NCBI RefSeq assembly: GCF_003945595.2
Contig: NW_024104421.1
Span: 3,348,001 to 3,412,000, forward strand
DNA length: 64,000 nucleotides
Reading direction: 5' to 3'
Source of the DNA: Pipra filicauda
Taxonomy: Eukaryota; Chordata; Aves; Passeriformes; Pipridae
The stretch's first letter is position 1. The number at the start of each line of letters is the position of its first letter. Positions 47,177-58,900 of this stretch are shown here, in pieces. The notes beneath the pieces are model-generated. The model was not told the DNA's origin. It was given only the letters and a program-made list of their open reading frames with translations, and did no database searches. A program made the translations under genes and the position numbers.

Positions 47177-50100
47177 TTAGAATTTGAACCAGTTCCACAC
47201 CAGCATTAGCTGAACTACTCATTGAACCAGCTGCATTTTTGGAGAGGAGAAATTTTCCCACTGTAGCTTATACTGTGTTGAAAGACTTTAAACTGAGAAG
47301 TAATGTAGTGGTGGGCTGGACAAAAGAGCTGAAAACCCAACACCAGCCAGTCACAGGAAATTAGCTAAGGGATTGTGTCAGGCTACACCCCAAAAGGCAC
47401 CAGCCTGCAGCCCCTGCAACTGATGAGGGAGGCTGAAGCCATTCATGCCTTGCTTTTTTCAAAGGTTGGAAAGTAAAGCACCACTGTTTTAAATGAAAAT
47501 ACTTTACTTTAGGAATTAATTTAAGGTTAAACGGATCAAAAGAGAGAAAAGGGTTACCAGGGCATAGGCTCTACTGTCCAAGGGTTTTTGTGTCATTTCT
47601 ATCCTGCATTCTCAGTGACCACCACCCATAGGCAAAAAAAAAAAAGCCAAAGGCTAAAAAGATTCCTGTGGGTAAATTCACAGGTTTTCCATTCCGCAGC
47701 TGAAGCCATGAAAATGCAGAAAGCACATGGAGCAGGGTGGCAAAAGAAACGGAAGGATAGGGAAGGATTCTGTTATCCGTTAAATGATCAATTTGAGCCA
47801 AAAGTTACCCTGCAAATGGACAGGGAAAAGCAACAAACAGGGACAGGCTGAGATGGGAGCTGCAGAGGGACCTAGTGGATGTTATGCTCAACCACACAAT
47901 AAAAGATACAGGATAGACAACAGCGCAGCTTTATCAGCAGGAATCTCTTGCAATCGCAGAAGCCATGAGTGAGTTATGTGGATCTTCCTGAACCCCTGCC
48001 AAGCAAAACCGTCCGGCCTCCACTGAACACCGGTGTAATTGGGGAAAAAAAAGAACGAAACATTTCTCTGGCAAGTGGTTTCAAAAAGAGAAAGCGGCTG
48101 TTGGGAGCTGCTCAAAGGGCTGGAATGCTAGAGACGGTTCCAGGGGGACGGATCAGCCATCAGAGTGTACATGAGACAGGCAGGGATTTTTTAATAAAAC
48201 GCAGTTTATCGCATGGTGATTACCACCTCCTATTTATATATATGAGATCATCAAAAACATGGCACATATTTCCTTACTCCTGGAAACACAAAGTCAACTG
48301 AACAACCATGTGACAAATTGGCCCTTTTCATGCACTTTTACTTTGTCTTTCTAAACCTTTGTTTCCAAACATCTGTCACTTCGATTGGGAAATAAAAATC
48401 TACTAGAATAATAATTTCTGCGCCCACTCTCCCTTCCCCCTCAAACCAACCCCACAGTAGATTAGGATTATGAGTCCAAATTCCAGGCTGTTCCACTCAA
48501 CATGTAAATCTTAATTGTTCACAAGAAATGACATATGCTCTAAGTATACAACGTGTGAGAAAGAGAACTTCAGGGTCCCCAGGAAATGCATCATCTATTT
48601 CCAACCTTTGCCGGTTACACCCAACAGGCACTTGAAGGCACAAAGAAAAAAGTGTTTCAGGTAAGCTTTTATGCCTTGAAGAGAGCGCCTTTCCCTGCCC
48701 TCCTTCAAAGGCGGTTTGAAAGCGAAAGGCTTAGAGGGAGGAAATACCGCATTATTTCCATGGTAGGATTCTGCAGTTAAGTTTGGGATAATACGGTGAA
48801 AGACTTCATTAGCACTCTTTCAGAATGACTTGTATAACTTGCTTGTAGCTTTGCCAGTTATGAGTAATGCAACAATCATAAGATACACCAACACTACTTT
48901 TGTACCACATTTCCTTCACACGTTGCCTGATGTCTACTGGACTCAGCCTTCCTGTTATCCCACCGCCTTCAGAGGAGCAGTCCCTGCCAAGGCAAGCCCA
49001 TGAGATGCTGCACCTTTCACCCACTCCTCACTTTCGGAAATTCTCCTTTTCGACTGCGATGGTCTACGACTGGTCTGAGCACAGCCGGCCTGCAGTGCAG
49101 TTGCTCAGAAAAATCTACTGCCCCTTATCTTCTTCTTACGAACTCGATGGTTAACCAACCCTCCGACAGCACGAAACTACATAAATAATGCCACAAAGAT
49201 AACTCACACTGGCTGACACTGCACAGTCCTGTGTGGGGACTGCAGCTCCTACAATCACTAAAACTGGGTCTACACATTGCTGGATCACCCAGGAGTAGAA
49301 ATTTGGTCGGGATTGGGCCAAGGCATGTGATCGGGCTTCTGCTGAACGAGCCAGAGCGCACGATGCGGAGCCAACGCCAATTCTGCGCTGGCCGTACGCC
49401 AGCCACAGGGGTGCAGACGATACCTGATCTGGCTGGGGCTGTGTGCAGGGACACCTGAGCTGGCATAAAGTCTGCTAGTAAAAAGTTAACCTGTCAAAAA
49501 CTGCTTGAATTAACTTGAGCAGGCAGGGTGAATGAATACCAGGTCAGCGCTTCACATCATGTGGCCACCCCATTTTTGAGCCAGTAATAGGAGCTGCACT
49601 GCTGGCTTTTCTGCATTGCCAAACCACAGTCTGATGTCGATAGTGATGCTTTATATGCATGGGGATCTTATTGCAGGATCAGGGCCTCAGAGTCCTTCAA
49701 CTCGCCTCTGACTTAAAGCAAGAAGGAAAGAAAGAAGCAGAATGAAATCTAAACGTTTAACCTCTAAATAGTCAACGGGGTCTACTAATATGGAATTTGT
49801 ACATGAAGATGGAGCCATGGGCATTTGTGTAGTGGATAAATTTAGATGATGATTAAAATAGAGCCTATTCCATCAGGTTAGTGAAAGCCTCGCTACAGCA
49901 AACACATCAGTAACTAGGCTGATTTGTGCAGTATTTTAATAATCCAAACAGTATTAAAAACGTGCCCTGTCGTGTTGAACAAATGTGAACTTTATTTTTT
50001 CTTTACAGCCCTCTGGCACAGAGGGGCAGTTCTGCTCTTTTGCAAAGCCTTACCTGATCTCTGGTACTTAACCTGGAACTTAAACCAATTTTTACCACTG

Positions 50101-50689
50101 CCACAATACTGCCCAGCGTTGAGATGTGCACAGTTACCATTACACGAGGCTAGAGACACACAGGAAACGTGGTTTTCAAACATTCTTTCTTGAAATTGCT
50201 GCAAATCACTGGAAATTGCTTGGTTTATGTAAGGACTTCAACTATTTTCAGGGCTAGTTCAAGGAGGACATTAGACGAAAGCCATTTTCAGAAGATTTTC
50301 CATTTACCATTACAGATGCCCTAAAATGGTCCACATAGAGATAGATGGCAACCTTGGCAGTTACCTAGATCTCTGAGCTATTTACAGCCATGCCCCTATT
50401 GTTCCTGCAGGCATGCCTGGACAGAGGGTTCCCAAATTTTGGCCCTCAAGGCTATTACACTGCCTCAAGGCCATGCCGCAGACCGCAGCAGAGAGGGCAA
50501 GGGCAAGGAAGTGGTCTGCTTTCCCCTTGGCACCTCCCACATCTGCATGAGCCCCTGTCCCCCCTCACAGGGCCCAGGGCTTCCAGAGAGTTTGAGGGAT
50601 TATCAGGCAGCCAAACACAGCCCTTGGCAAACCCCTATGTGGAGGTGGGCTGGTGGTAGACACCGGGAGCTCACAGGGTGGAGTGAGGG
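47177..50689. other. Intergenic upstream of FBXL14
   Basis: No coding exon or recent transposon recognised. A GC-richer unidentified block occurs at 49220-49460. Confidence 0.5.
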
Positions 50690-50935
50690 AGCATGGTGAG
50701 AGACTGAGCTGAAGTTTCAAGCTGTGCCGAGAGGTTCAGGCTGGACATTAGAAGGAATTTCTTCACAGCAAAGAGTGATTAGACATTGGAATGCACTGCC
50801 CAGGGAGGCGGTGGAGTCACCATCCCTGGTGGTGTTTAAGGAAACACTGGACATGGCACTTAGTGGAGGTGTTTGGTCCAAAGGTTGGACTCGATCTCAG
50901 AGGTCTTTTTCATCCTGTGAAGCCAGGCTGCTGTC
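50690..50935 (+). mobile_element. CR1 LINE 3' fragment
   Basis: Sense CR1: TCAGGCTGGACATTAGAAGG, GGAATTTCTTCACAGCAAAG, then the 3' UTR ending GGTTGGACTCGATCTCAGAG. It has the typical truncated structure. Confidence 0.9.
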
Positions 50936-51029
50936 TGTGGCCCTTCCATCCCTGCCCTGGTGGGGACCTGTCACCCATGGGTGACAATGCAGAGCCACTG
51001 TGGCTCCTCTGCACTGACCAGGCGGGAAG

Positions 51030-51560
51030 GGGGTCGGGAATTAGGATTAGTAACGCATTAGGAAGAGCATTGCCAGCAGGTTGAGGGAGGTGATCCTGCC
51101 CCTCTGCTCAGCCCTTGTGAGGCCACATCTGGAGTGCTGTGTCCAGGTCTGGGCTCCTCAGGACAAGAGAAACATAGAGCTCCTGGAGTGGGTTCAGCAG
51201 AGAGCTACAAAATTGATTAAGGGACCGGAGTATCTCTTACAAGAAAAGACTGAGCTGGGCCTGTTCAGCTTTGACAAGAGATGACTGAGAGGGAACCTCA
51301 TCAATGACCATAAGTATCTGAAGGGAGAGCGTCAAGAGGACACAGCCAGGCTCTTTGCAGTAGTGCCAAGCAGCGGGACAAGAGGCAACGGGCAGAAACT
51401 GAAGCACAGGAAGTTCCACCTGAACAAGAGGAAGAACTTCTTTACTGTGCGGGCGACCATGCACTGGAACAGACTGCCCAAGAGAGACAGAGTTTCCTTT
51501 ACTGGATATTCCAGAGCCGCCTGGACACAACCCCGCAGGATGCGCTCAGGCACTGCCCAG
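51030..51560 (+). mobile_element. CR1 LINE ORF2-3' fragment abutting the FBXL14 CpG island
   Basis: Sense CR1 ORF2 C-terminal sequence ([40 protein letters not shown]) runs up to the edge of the CpG island, where it stops before the usual 3' terminus. Either the end was lost or CpG-rich DNA replaced it. Confidence 0.9.
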
Positions 51561-52374
51561 CCGGAGCAGGGAGGCCGCCCCAGCCGGCCCCGCCCGGTGC
51601 CCGGGGCGGCCCCGGGGGCGCCCCCAGCGGCCGTTCGGGGCCGCGCCGCGGGCACGGCGGGGGCGCCGCGCGCGGGCCGCGCTGTTTCCAGGGCGACGGC
51701 TCGCAGTGTTCCGGACCGTACCATTGCGCAAGCGGCGCGGGGGGGGGGCTGCGGGCGGGGGGGAACAGGCCCGGCCCAGCGCCGCCTCCTCCCTCGCTGC
51801 CTCCTCCCCCCCCGCCTGGCCGCGCCTCCCCCCTCCCGCGGGCCGGAGCGGCGCCGGGCCCAGCAGCGCGCGGCGCGGAGCGGAGCGGGCGGGCCCGGAG
51901 CGGCGCAGTCGGTACCGGCGGCGGGCGGGCCGGGCCGCGCCACCCCTGCCCTCGCTGCCTCACCGCCGGCGCGGGATGCGGGCGGCGCGGGGCCGCGGGC
52001 TGTGAGCGGCGGCGGCGCGGAGACAAAGGGAGGAGGCGGCGGCGGGGCTCGGCGGCCGGCGCTGGGCACGGGGCGCGGGGGCCGCCGCCGGGGCGCGCCC
52101 GCCGGGATGCGGCGCGGGGCGGCGCGGCCGCGGCAGCAGCGCGGCGGCGGCAGCGGCGCGGCCCGCCCGGCGCGGCGGTAGAGGCGGCGGGGCCGGGCCG
52201 GCGGTCGCGCAGCAGCGTCTCCCGCGCCGCCCGCGCCGGCGATGTGAGGGCGGCGGCGGCGGCAGGAGGCAGGAGGAGCGCGGCGCGGAGCGGAAGGCGG
52301 GCGGGCCCCGGGCGGAAGCGGGCCGGGCCCGGCGGCGAGGGGGCAGCGGCGCGGCGGGGGCGGCCGGGCGCGCG
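51560..52374 (+). promoter_or_regulatory. FBXL14: FBXL14 CpG-island promoter and 5' UTR
   Basis: Extremely GC-rich DNA directly upstream of the FBXL14 start. It contains three upstream ATGs with short frames: 51976-52005 (9 codons), 52107-52181 (24 codons) and a start-stop ATGTGA at 52242-52247. The transcription start is not determinable, so which uORFs are in the mRNA is unknown. Long frames here on both strands are compositional. Confidence 0.8.
52107..52181 (+). promoter_or_regulatory. FBXL14: uORF of 24 codons in the FBXL14 leader
   Basis: ATG CGG CGC GGG to TAG, Arg/Gly/Ala-rich, ending about 190 bases before the main ATG. It may reduce translation if transcribed. Confidence 0.45.
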
Positions 52375-53577
52375 ATGGAAACGCACATCTCGTGCCTGTT
52401 CCCCGAGCTGCTCGCCATGATCTTCGGGTACCTGGAGGTGCGCGACAAGGGCCGCGCGGCGCAGGTGTGCACGGCCTGGCGGGACGCCGCCTACCACCGC
52501 TCGGTGTGGCGGGGCGTGGAGGCCAAGCTGCACCTGCGCCGCGCCAACCCCTCGCTCTTCCCCAGCCTGGCGGCGCGGGGCATCCGGCGGGTGCAGATCC
52601 TGTCGCTGCGGCGCAGCCTGAGCTACGTGGTCCAGGGCATGGCGGACATCGAGAGCCTCAACCTCAGCGGCTGCTACAACCTCACCGACAACGGGCTGAG
52701 CCACGCCTTCGTGGCGGAGATCAGCTCCCTGCGCTCGCTCAACCTGAGCCTCTGCAAGCAGATCACTGACAGCAGCCTGGGCCGCATCGCCCAGTACCTC
52801 AAGGGCCTGGAGGTGCTCGAGTTGGGGGGCTGCAGCAACATCACCAACACTGGCCTCCTGCTAATCGCCTGGGGCCTGCAGCGCCTCAAGAGCCTCAACC
52901 TGCGCTCCTGCCGGCACCTCTCCGACGTGGGCATCGGGCACCTGGCGGGCATGACGCGCAGCGCGGCCGAGGGCTGCCTGGGCCTGGAGCAGCTCACGCT
53001 GCAGGACTGCCAGAAGCTCAGCGACCTCTCGCTCAAGCACCTGGCCCGCGGGCTGGGCCGCCTCCGCCAGCTCAACCTCAGCTTCTGCGGGGGCATCTCG
53101 GACGCGGGGCTGCTGCACCTGTCGCACATGAGCAGCCTGCGCAGCCTCAACCTGCGCTCCTGCGACAACATCAGCGACACGGGCATCATGCACCTGGCCA
53201 TGGGCAGCCTGCGGCTGTCCGGCCTCGACGTCTCCTTCTGCGACAAGGTGGGGGACCAGAGCCTGGCCTACATCGCACAGGGCCTGGACGGGCTGCGCTC
53301 CCTCTCCCTCTGCTCCTGCCACATTAGCGACGAGGGCATCAACCGCATGGTGCGGCAGATGCACGGGCTGCGCACCCTCAACATCGGCCAGTGCGTCCGC
53401 ATCACCGACAAGGGCCTGGAGCTCATCGCCGAACACCTCAGCCAGCTCACGGGCATCGACCTCTACGGCTGCACCCGCATCACCAAGCGGGGCTTGGAGC
53501 GCATCACCCAGCTGCCCTGCCTCAAGGTGCTTAACCTGGGACTTTGGGAAATGACTGAGAGTGAGAAGGTCAGGTGA
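52375..53577 (+). CDS. FBXL14: FBXL14, F-box/LRR substrate receptor of an SCF ubiquitin ligase
   Basis: An uninterrupted 400-codon frame. Residues 1-48 are the F-box (METHISCLFPELLAMIFGYL start), which binds SKP1 in the SKP1-CUL1-RBX1 ligase. From about residue 92 to 390 come tandem cysteine-type leucine-rich repeats with motifs such as SLNLSGC, LTDNGL, VLELGGC and SLNLRSC, which form the substrate-binding solenoid. Family members target SNAI1/SNAI2 (the Xenopus orthologue is Ppa) and so limit epithelial-mesenchymal transition and neural-crest formation. The protein is cytosolic/nuclear with no signal peptide. It ends SEKVR, matching the 400-residue mouse form as I recall it. The last codons overlap a strong donor (CAG|GTGAGA, 53573/53574) and a weaker one (AAG|GTCAGG, 53568/53569), so spliced forms with other C-termini are likely; the human reference form is longer by 18 residues. 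Confidence 0.97.
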   Translation: METHISCLFPELLAMIFGYLEVRDKGRAAQVCTAWRDAAYHRSVWRGVEAKLHLRRANPSLFPSLAARGIRRVQILSLRRSLSYVVQGMADIESLNLSGCYNLTDNGLSHAFVAEISSLRSLNLSLCKQITDSSLGRIAQYLKGLEVLELGGCSNITNTGLLLIAWGLQRLKSLNLRSCRHLSDVGIGHLAGMTRSAAEGCLGLEQLTLQDCQKLSDLSLKHLARGLGRLRQLNLSFCGGISDAGLLHLSHMSSLRSLNLRSCDNISDTGIMHLAMGSLRLSGLDVSFCDKVGDQSLAYIAQGLDGLRSLSLCSCHISDEGINRMVRQMHGLRTLNIGQCVRITDKGLELIAEHLSQLTGIDLYGCTRITKRGLERITQLPCLKVLNLGLWEMTESEKVR

Positions 53578-55900
53578 GACGAGGAGGGCGCCCCGAGACC
53601 TCCATCTCCTCTGGAGGGACTCACTGACTGACTGACTGCTGCAAAGGAGGAGAGAAAGAGAGAGGGGGGCACGCACAGAGTCATGCTACCCACGCACTCT
53701 GGCACCGCAGGGGGGAACACAGAGAAAGAGAGTATATCCTCGACCCGTCTGTGCTGCCTGCCTACCCTTGCTGTGGAGGAGGAGGAGGAAGGGGGAGCAG
53801 GAGGAGAGAGAGAAAGCACCTATCCATTTTCCAGGTCATGCCTCAAGCTCCACGCTGGGGAGACAGAGCTCTCCCTTCCCACAGCATCCTTCCCTGCGGA
53901 AGAGGTAGAAGCCGACACTCTTATGCACTGGGGCTAGAGACACCCCTCTTTATCCCCACTCCCTGATTCCATCCCCTCGCGCACTACGGATGGATAAAGA
54001 CAGACCCTTGTTCTGCCATGTATTCAGAATAGGTTATTTTTGGTTTTTATAAAGGAGAGTGGGAATGGAGATGGGAACAAAAAATAATAACTGCAGAAAA
54101 GGCTTCCTAGCTACACTTGTGTCCCCAGCCACCCAGTCATCCTGGGCTGGGCACAGATACAGCTTTTGGTAAAACAACCATTCCACCTCTGTGCTTGCCC
54201 CTCCCCTGTCCACACATTTGTGACAGAAATACTGCTCCCTAGGTACATTGATTTTTTTTTTTCCTTTTAAATCTGTTTTCAGTCTCCATGTTATTCTCTG
54301 CTGTGGGTGGATACAACCTCCCACTATTCCAGTTCTCCACTGCACTGAGATTAGCGATAGCTACAGCCTCTCCTTTTGTCAGTATGTTTCCATGTCATCC
54401 TGCACTGTGGTTAATGGAAAAGCCTAGGCACTCCATTCTCTCTCCCCATCTCTCTCTCTCTACTGGAGATGAAGATGCCATTTCCTCCTTCTCTTGTCTC
54501 TGTGGGGACTGGACACAGGCCCCAGCCTCTTAAGCCTTCCCGTGCACTGGGGGACACTGAGAGTTACCGAGACTTGTCTTCCCTTTCATCATTCTCTCCT
54601 TTTCTCCCCTCCTTCTTCTTGGCAACAGGGATAGACATATCCAGCTACATATCCATTCCTCTTTGGATCGGGGGTGAGCAGGTAGAAGGGGTTTTTAGCT
54701 CCTTTCTACCCAGGGAACTTAAGGAAAAATCTCCAGCTTCATTTCTGCTTCATTTGAGATACTGTGACCTGTTTTTATTTTGAAATGCATAAAAAAAATT
54801 ACTGCTACAAAAACAGCCTCTTACTCTCCCATCTATCCCTTGCTTACATCCTGTAACTGATCCCAGTTCACTCATTCTCCCCTTTACAGTATTCATTTTC
54901 TTACATGGTTTTATTTTTAAAGACATATGAAGTTGCTGTTCTTGTGGATTTTTAAGTACATTTTTTTTCTGCTGAATATATTCTATATATATAAATATAT
55001 ATATGATGTCTGGCTACCTCGTTTTAATTTGTTACTTTTTTTTTTCCCCTCCTCAAAAGCCCTGGAATTCTTACAGGAAAGAGATTTTGAGACTGAAACA
55101 TTTTTGTGCCTAGACTGGAATAATGCCCCTTGGGTTTGTTCTTCTTTTTGCCCCTCCTCCCCCCACCCTCCCCCTTTTTTTCATTTTTGTTTTCAGGCTT
55201 ACCCTACTGTGTCCCACCTTCACATTCTGGTTGTGCCTCTCCCTCCCTCTTCACTGGGGACTGGGGACCCAAACTGTGCTTCTGCATTTTTACTCTTCTA
55301 GCACAAACATGTAACATGAGAATCCACGCTGAGGATTGGGCTACTGTTAACAGAATTGTGTAAAATGCAAGTTTGTCTAAAAAAAAAAGTTATATATATG
55401 GATATATGCAAATGCTTTCCCTTCCCCTCCTAAACCACCTACAAAAGGTCACTATGCCAGCCTTCCTGTTTGTAGGTGGAGAGGAGCAGAGCTGGCCTAC
55501 AGGCCCTGAGGCTGCAATGTGAAGGGGAGGAGACTGAAGTTCATCTGTCTTATCTCTGTTCTGTCAATAAAATTGAGCTGGGTCTTTAGATTATTTTTTA
55601 ATTATTATTTTAAAGAGGAAGAGCAAGTTTGGGGGTTGTTTTTGGTTTTTTGTTTTGTTTTGTTTTTAAATATCTTGGCTTTTTTTTTGCTCATCTGTTC
55701 CAAATCTCAAATCCTCCACAGTAACAGGCCAGACCATGGAGTTAACGCAAACCCAGAGACCCCTATGGATTAATTGTACTGTTTGTGAATTTGTATAAAA
55801 AAAATAACAAAGATCCTCTTAAAACATTTTATATTCTTACAGTAAAAGGTTAAACATATTTATATAATAAAAGAGGAAATATGAAGTATGTTTTTGAAAA
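53578..55900 (+). other. FBXL14: FBXL14 3' UTR of the unspliced form
   Basis: About 2.3 kb, AT-rich towards the end, with a tight TATA/AT tract near 54980-55005. Poly(A) signals are AATAAA at about 55565 and 55866-55871. An A16 tract (55897-55912) begins 25 bp after the distal signal, at the expected cleavage distance. Confidence 0.6.
55866..55871 (+). terminator. FBXL14: Distal FBXL14 poly(A) signal
   Basis: AATAAA in the AT-rich end of the 3' UTR, followed 25 bp later by an A16 tract. Confidence 0.55.
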
Positions 55901-55912
55901 AAAAAAAAAAAA

Positions 55913-58900
55913 GCCGTATCTGTGTTGTCTGTGCTTTTTAAAGATGTGTATCTGTATCTGTTGGGTTTGGTAAGTACAGCCTTGTGGCTGAGGGTGGGAG
56001 TTCGAGGCCGCTTGATCTTGTGAGGGATGGAGGAGGAGAGGGAAGGAAGGGAGCCTGGTGCCTCCTGTGCAGGATGTTGAGTAACATCATCATGAAGAGT
56101 TTGTAAGGAAGGGGTTTGGCAGGACCAGCCTTGTCTGCGAGGGTGCTTGGCAGCATCCCTGGGGACAAACCCAGTTCAGCTGCTCATTGGTGTGAAGCGT
56201 CAGCTGAGTTTGAGGTCATACAAACCAAAAGTGCTGAAGCTTTCTAGCAGCTGAATCGACTGCTCAGAGATAGAGGCAGACATTTGTGAGTGGGGGAAGA
56301 AGGGCTGTGTTTCTTAATTTTTTTTTAAGCTCCAGGTAGATGGTATGGTAGAGGGTTTTTTACTAATTTAAATTGAGGCCCTCCCTGGATGGAAGACCCA
56401 TCCAATAAAAACATTTCCCAGCAGTGACAACCACCAAAAACCTGTGCCCTTGTGGACCTGGGAAATCTGAAATATCTTGGTTGATTTCCACTGCCCGGGC
56501 AAAGATTAAAGAGAAAGTAAAGTGGGACCGTGTTAAAAAAAAAAAAAGTTTGAATAATCTAAGGTGTCCTTTGTCCTATACCGTAATCTTTCTCCTCAAC
56601 GTATGACTTTTAACCCGGTGGGGTCCCTTTTTAGCCTCCACGACGTGGGGTGTTTTATTGTTGTTGGAGATGGAGCTTAAGCGGTGTTTATAGGGCAGCG
56701 ACAAAGCCCGTCCCCCCCAGCCCGGCGGCGGGGCTTGCTCGCCCGCTGCCCCCTTCCTGCCTCGAAGGAGGGGGAATGCGAAATGGTGGAAGAAGCCGGA
56801 GCCATTGTTCAGGAAAGTTAAAAGAGGAGCTGTCCTTGCTTGCTTGCTCAGTCATGCATACTCAATCTGGCCGGGCCCGGGTCCCTATGGAAAGGAGGAG
56901 GGCGATTCTTCCCCTCTTTTTAACATTCCTCTCCAGGCCTGGCTGTATTTAAGCTGCTTTCCTCTGCGCCGAGGAGGAGGGAGGGGGATGGTCTGAAGTT
57001 CCTGTACATTTGCATTTTAAGCACTTCCAGCACTGAGCAGGCCACTTTGTTCCCCCGCTCCAGCAGCCCTGGCCTGGTGCTGCTCCAGGTGGGTTGGATG
57101 CCCTACCAAAGCAGGTCCTCTCCGTGCCCGGGCCTGCCCTGGGTGCTCAGCCTCTGCCTCCACAGGTATTTTGGCTGAGGCTGGACTGGACATATTCTTT
57201 TGTTGCCAGCCCTAACCACCTCACCTCTTTTATGTCAGTGCCACATTTCGAAGGGGAAAATAGTGCCTGACTCTGGCCCTCTTAAAAAGAAACACCATCT
57301 CCTCTGCATCCTAAGGACCTGGACTATCTCAGGGTTTGTACTTCATTTTATTCCCTCCTTTCCAAGACTTCCAAGCTTTCTGCTGGGAGTCCATCACAAA
57401 AGATGCATTGTTCGCTTTAGGGAAAGCCACCACAATTGGATCTAATTGAGCCTGACACTATATCCATCTTCCTCTACTTGGAGGGAGGTATGGGGTCTGC
57501 CTTTCCTGCGTTAAGAAAAGAGTTTACAGTAACATCTTGATGGAAAAAGAGCGTGTATGTAAATGTTATAAACAATGGGAATTCCAGATCAGGTTCCAAT
57601 AACAGCTGAAAACATAATTGTTCCTGGGGTCGGCAGCAGTCCCAGCCAAGGACGGGGAGTGAGAAACCTCTCATAAGGTAGTTTGGTTCTGCTGGGTTTG
57701 AGTGAAAACAGCATCTCCTTAATAAGGCCCATGTTCACACGGATAACAGTGGGACACCTATATCTAAATATATCTAAATATGTGCTCATAAGCTTTGTAA
57801 TCAGAACTAGTACAGTATTTTTTTTTTCCCTAAGAAATCCCCCAAACTTCTTCTCCCGACTTATATAAAACACCAAACCAAAAGCATTGCCCAGATGGCT
57901 TGACATCCTCTTTAAGGGGAACCCAAGCCAAAGGAAGCTGCCGAAACCAAAGCCTCCCTGAAGCCCAGCACTGGGCTGTTCCCGTAGATGGAGCAAGTGT
58001 TCCTCATACCTTCCTCTCATGCACCAGTGTGACAGCACCTCGAGACAGATACAGGCCAGCAACCATTGACCAGTTACCACATAAACTGCTCAGCATAACA
58101 AAAAACTTCCACTCTCTGACCACTCTTGAATTTTTGAACGTGACTCAGCTGGCAACTGGGGTAGAAAACCGCAAAAAACACCCCGCTACTTGGAAACGAG
58201 CTGGACGTCTGTCTGTGTCAGTGAACCCACAGTGCCCCAGTGGTGGCTTTGGTGCCAGCCTTCACTGCTGTGCCCAGCAGAAGAGCTCCCATCCCTCCCT
58301 CCCAGCCATGCTTGGCTGGGGCAGCAGAGTCCCTCACCTACAGCTGCACAAGCCAGGGTATGGAAGATGAACCAGGGACCTGCTTTATGGACCAGCGGCT
58401 CTGGGGAACAGAGGGGCCATGCTCAAGAAGTGGTGACAGAGAGCAGCAGGAGCCATGTGAAGGAGGGATGAAGTGACTGATCAGGAGAGGAGGTGGCCAG
58501 GGACTGAGGGGCAGCAGCTGCAGTGAAGTCCTGCATGTGCATGGGGGTCCCTGCTCTGCTGCAGCAGCTGCTCCCCTGGCCAGATCCATGGCTGGCTCCT
58601 CTCCCTGGGAGACAGGAAGGAAAAGCAGGCTCCACCTGGGTCCTACTGCCCTTGGACTAGCACATGGGAGGTCCATGCATGACAGATTTATACATTTTAT
58701 ACCATCCCACTCCACGCTGTGGGTTCAACTGAATCAGTTTGTCATGGTGATTCCGGGGTCCTTTGTTTCGCCAGTAATAAATAACGGGGTCACGGGGCAG
58801 CTGTCAGGCAAACCACCTGGGGCCTGTGCTACAACCAGAGGTGATCTCTGTGCTAGACAGTACAGAGCTTACTATTGAACCTGCCCTTTGGAGGTCAGGG

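Noticed and set aside
51332..52704. Minus-strand 401-codon frame opposite FBXL14
   Set aside because: Antisense shadow of the GC-rich promoter and F-box coding sequence.
52861..53676. Minus-strand 271-codon frame under FBXL14
   Set aside because: Antisense shadow produced by the repetitive LRR codon pattern.
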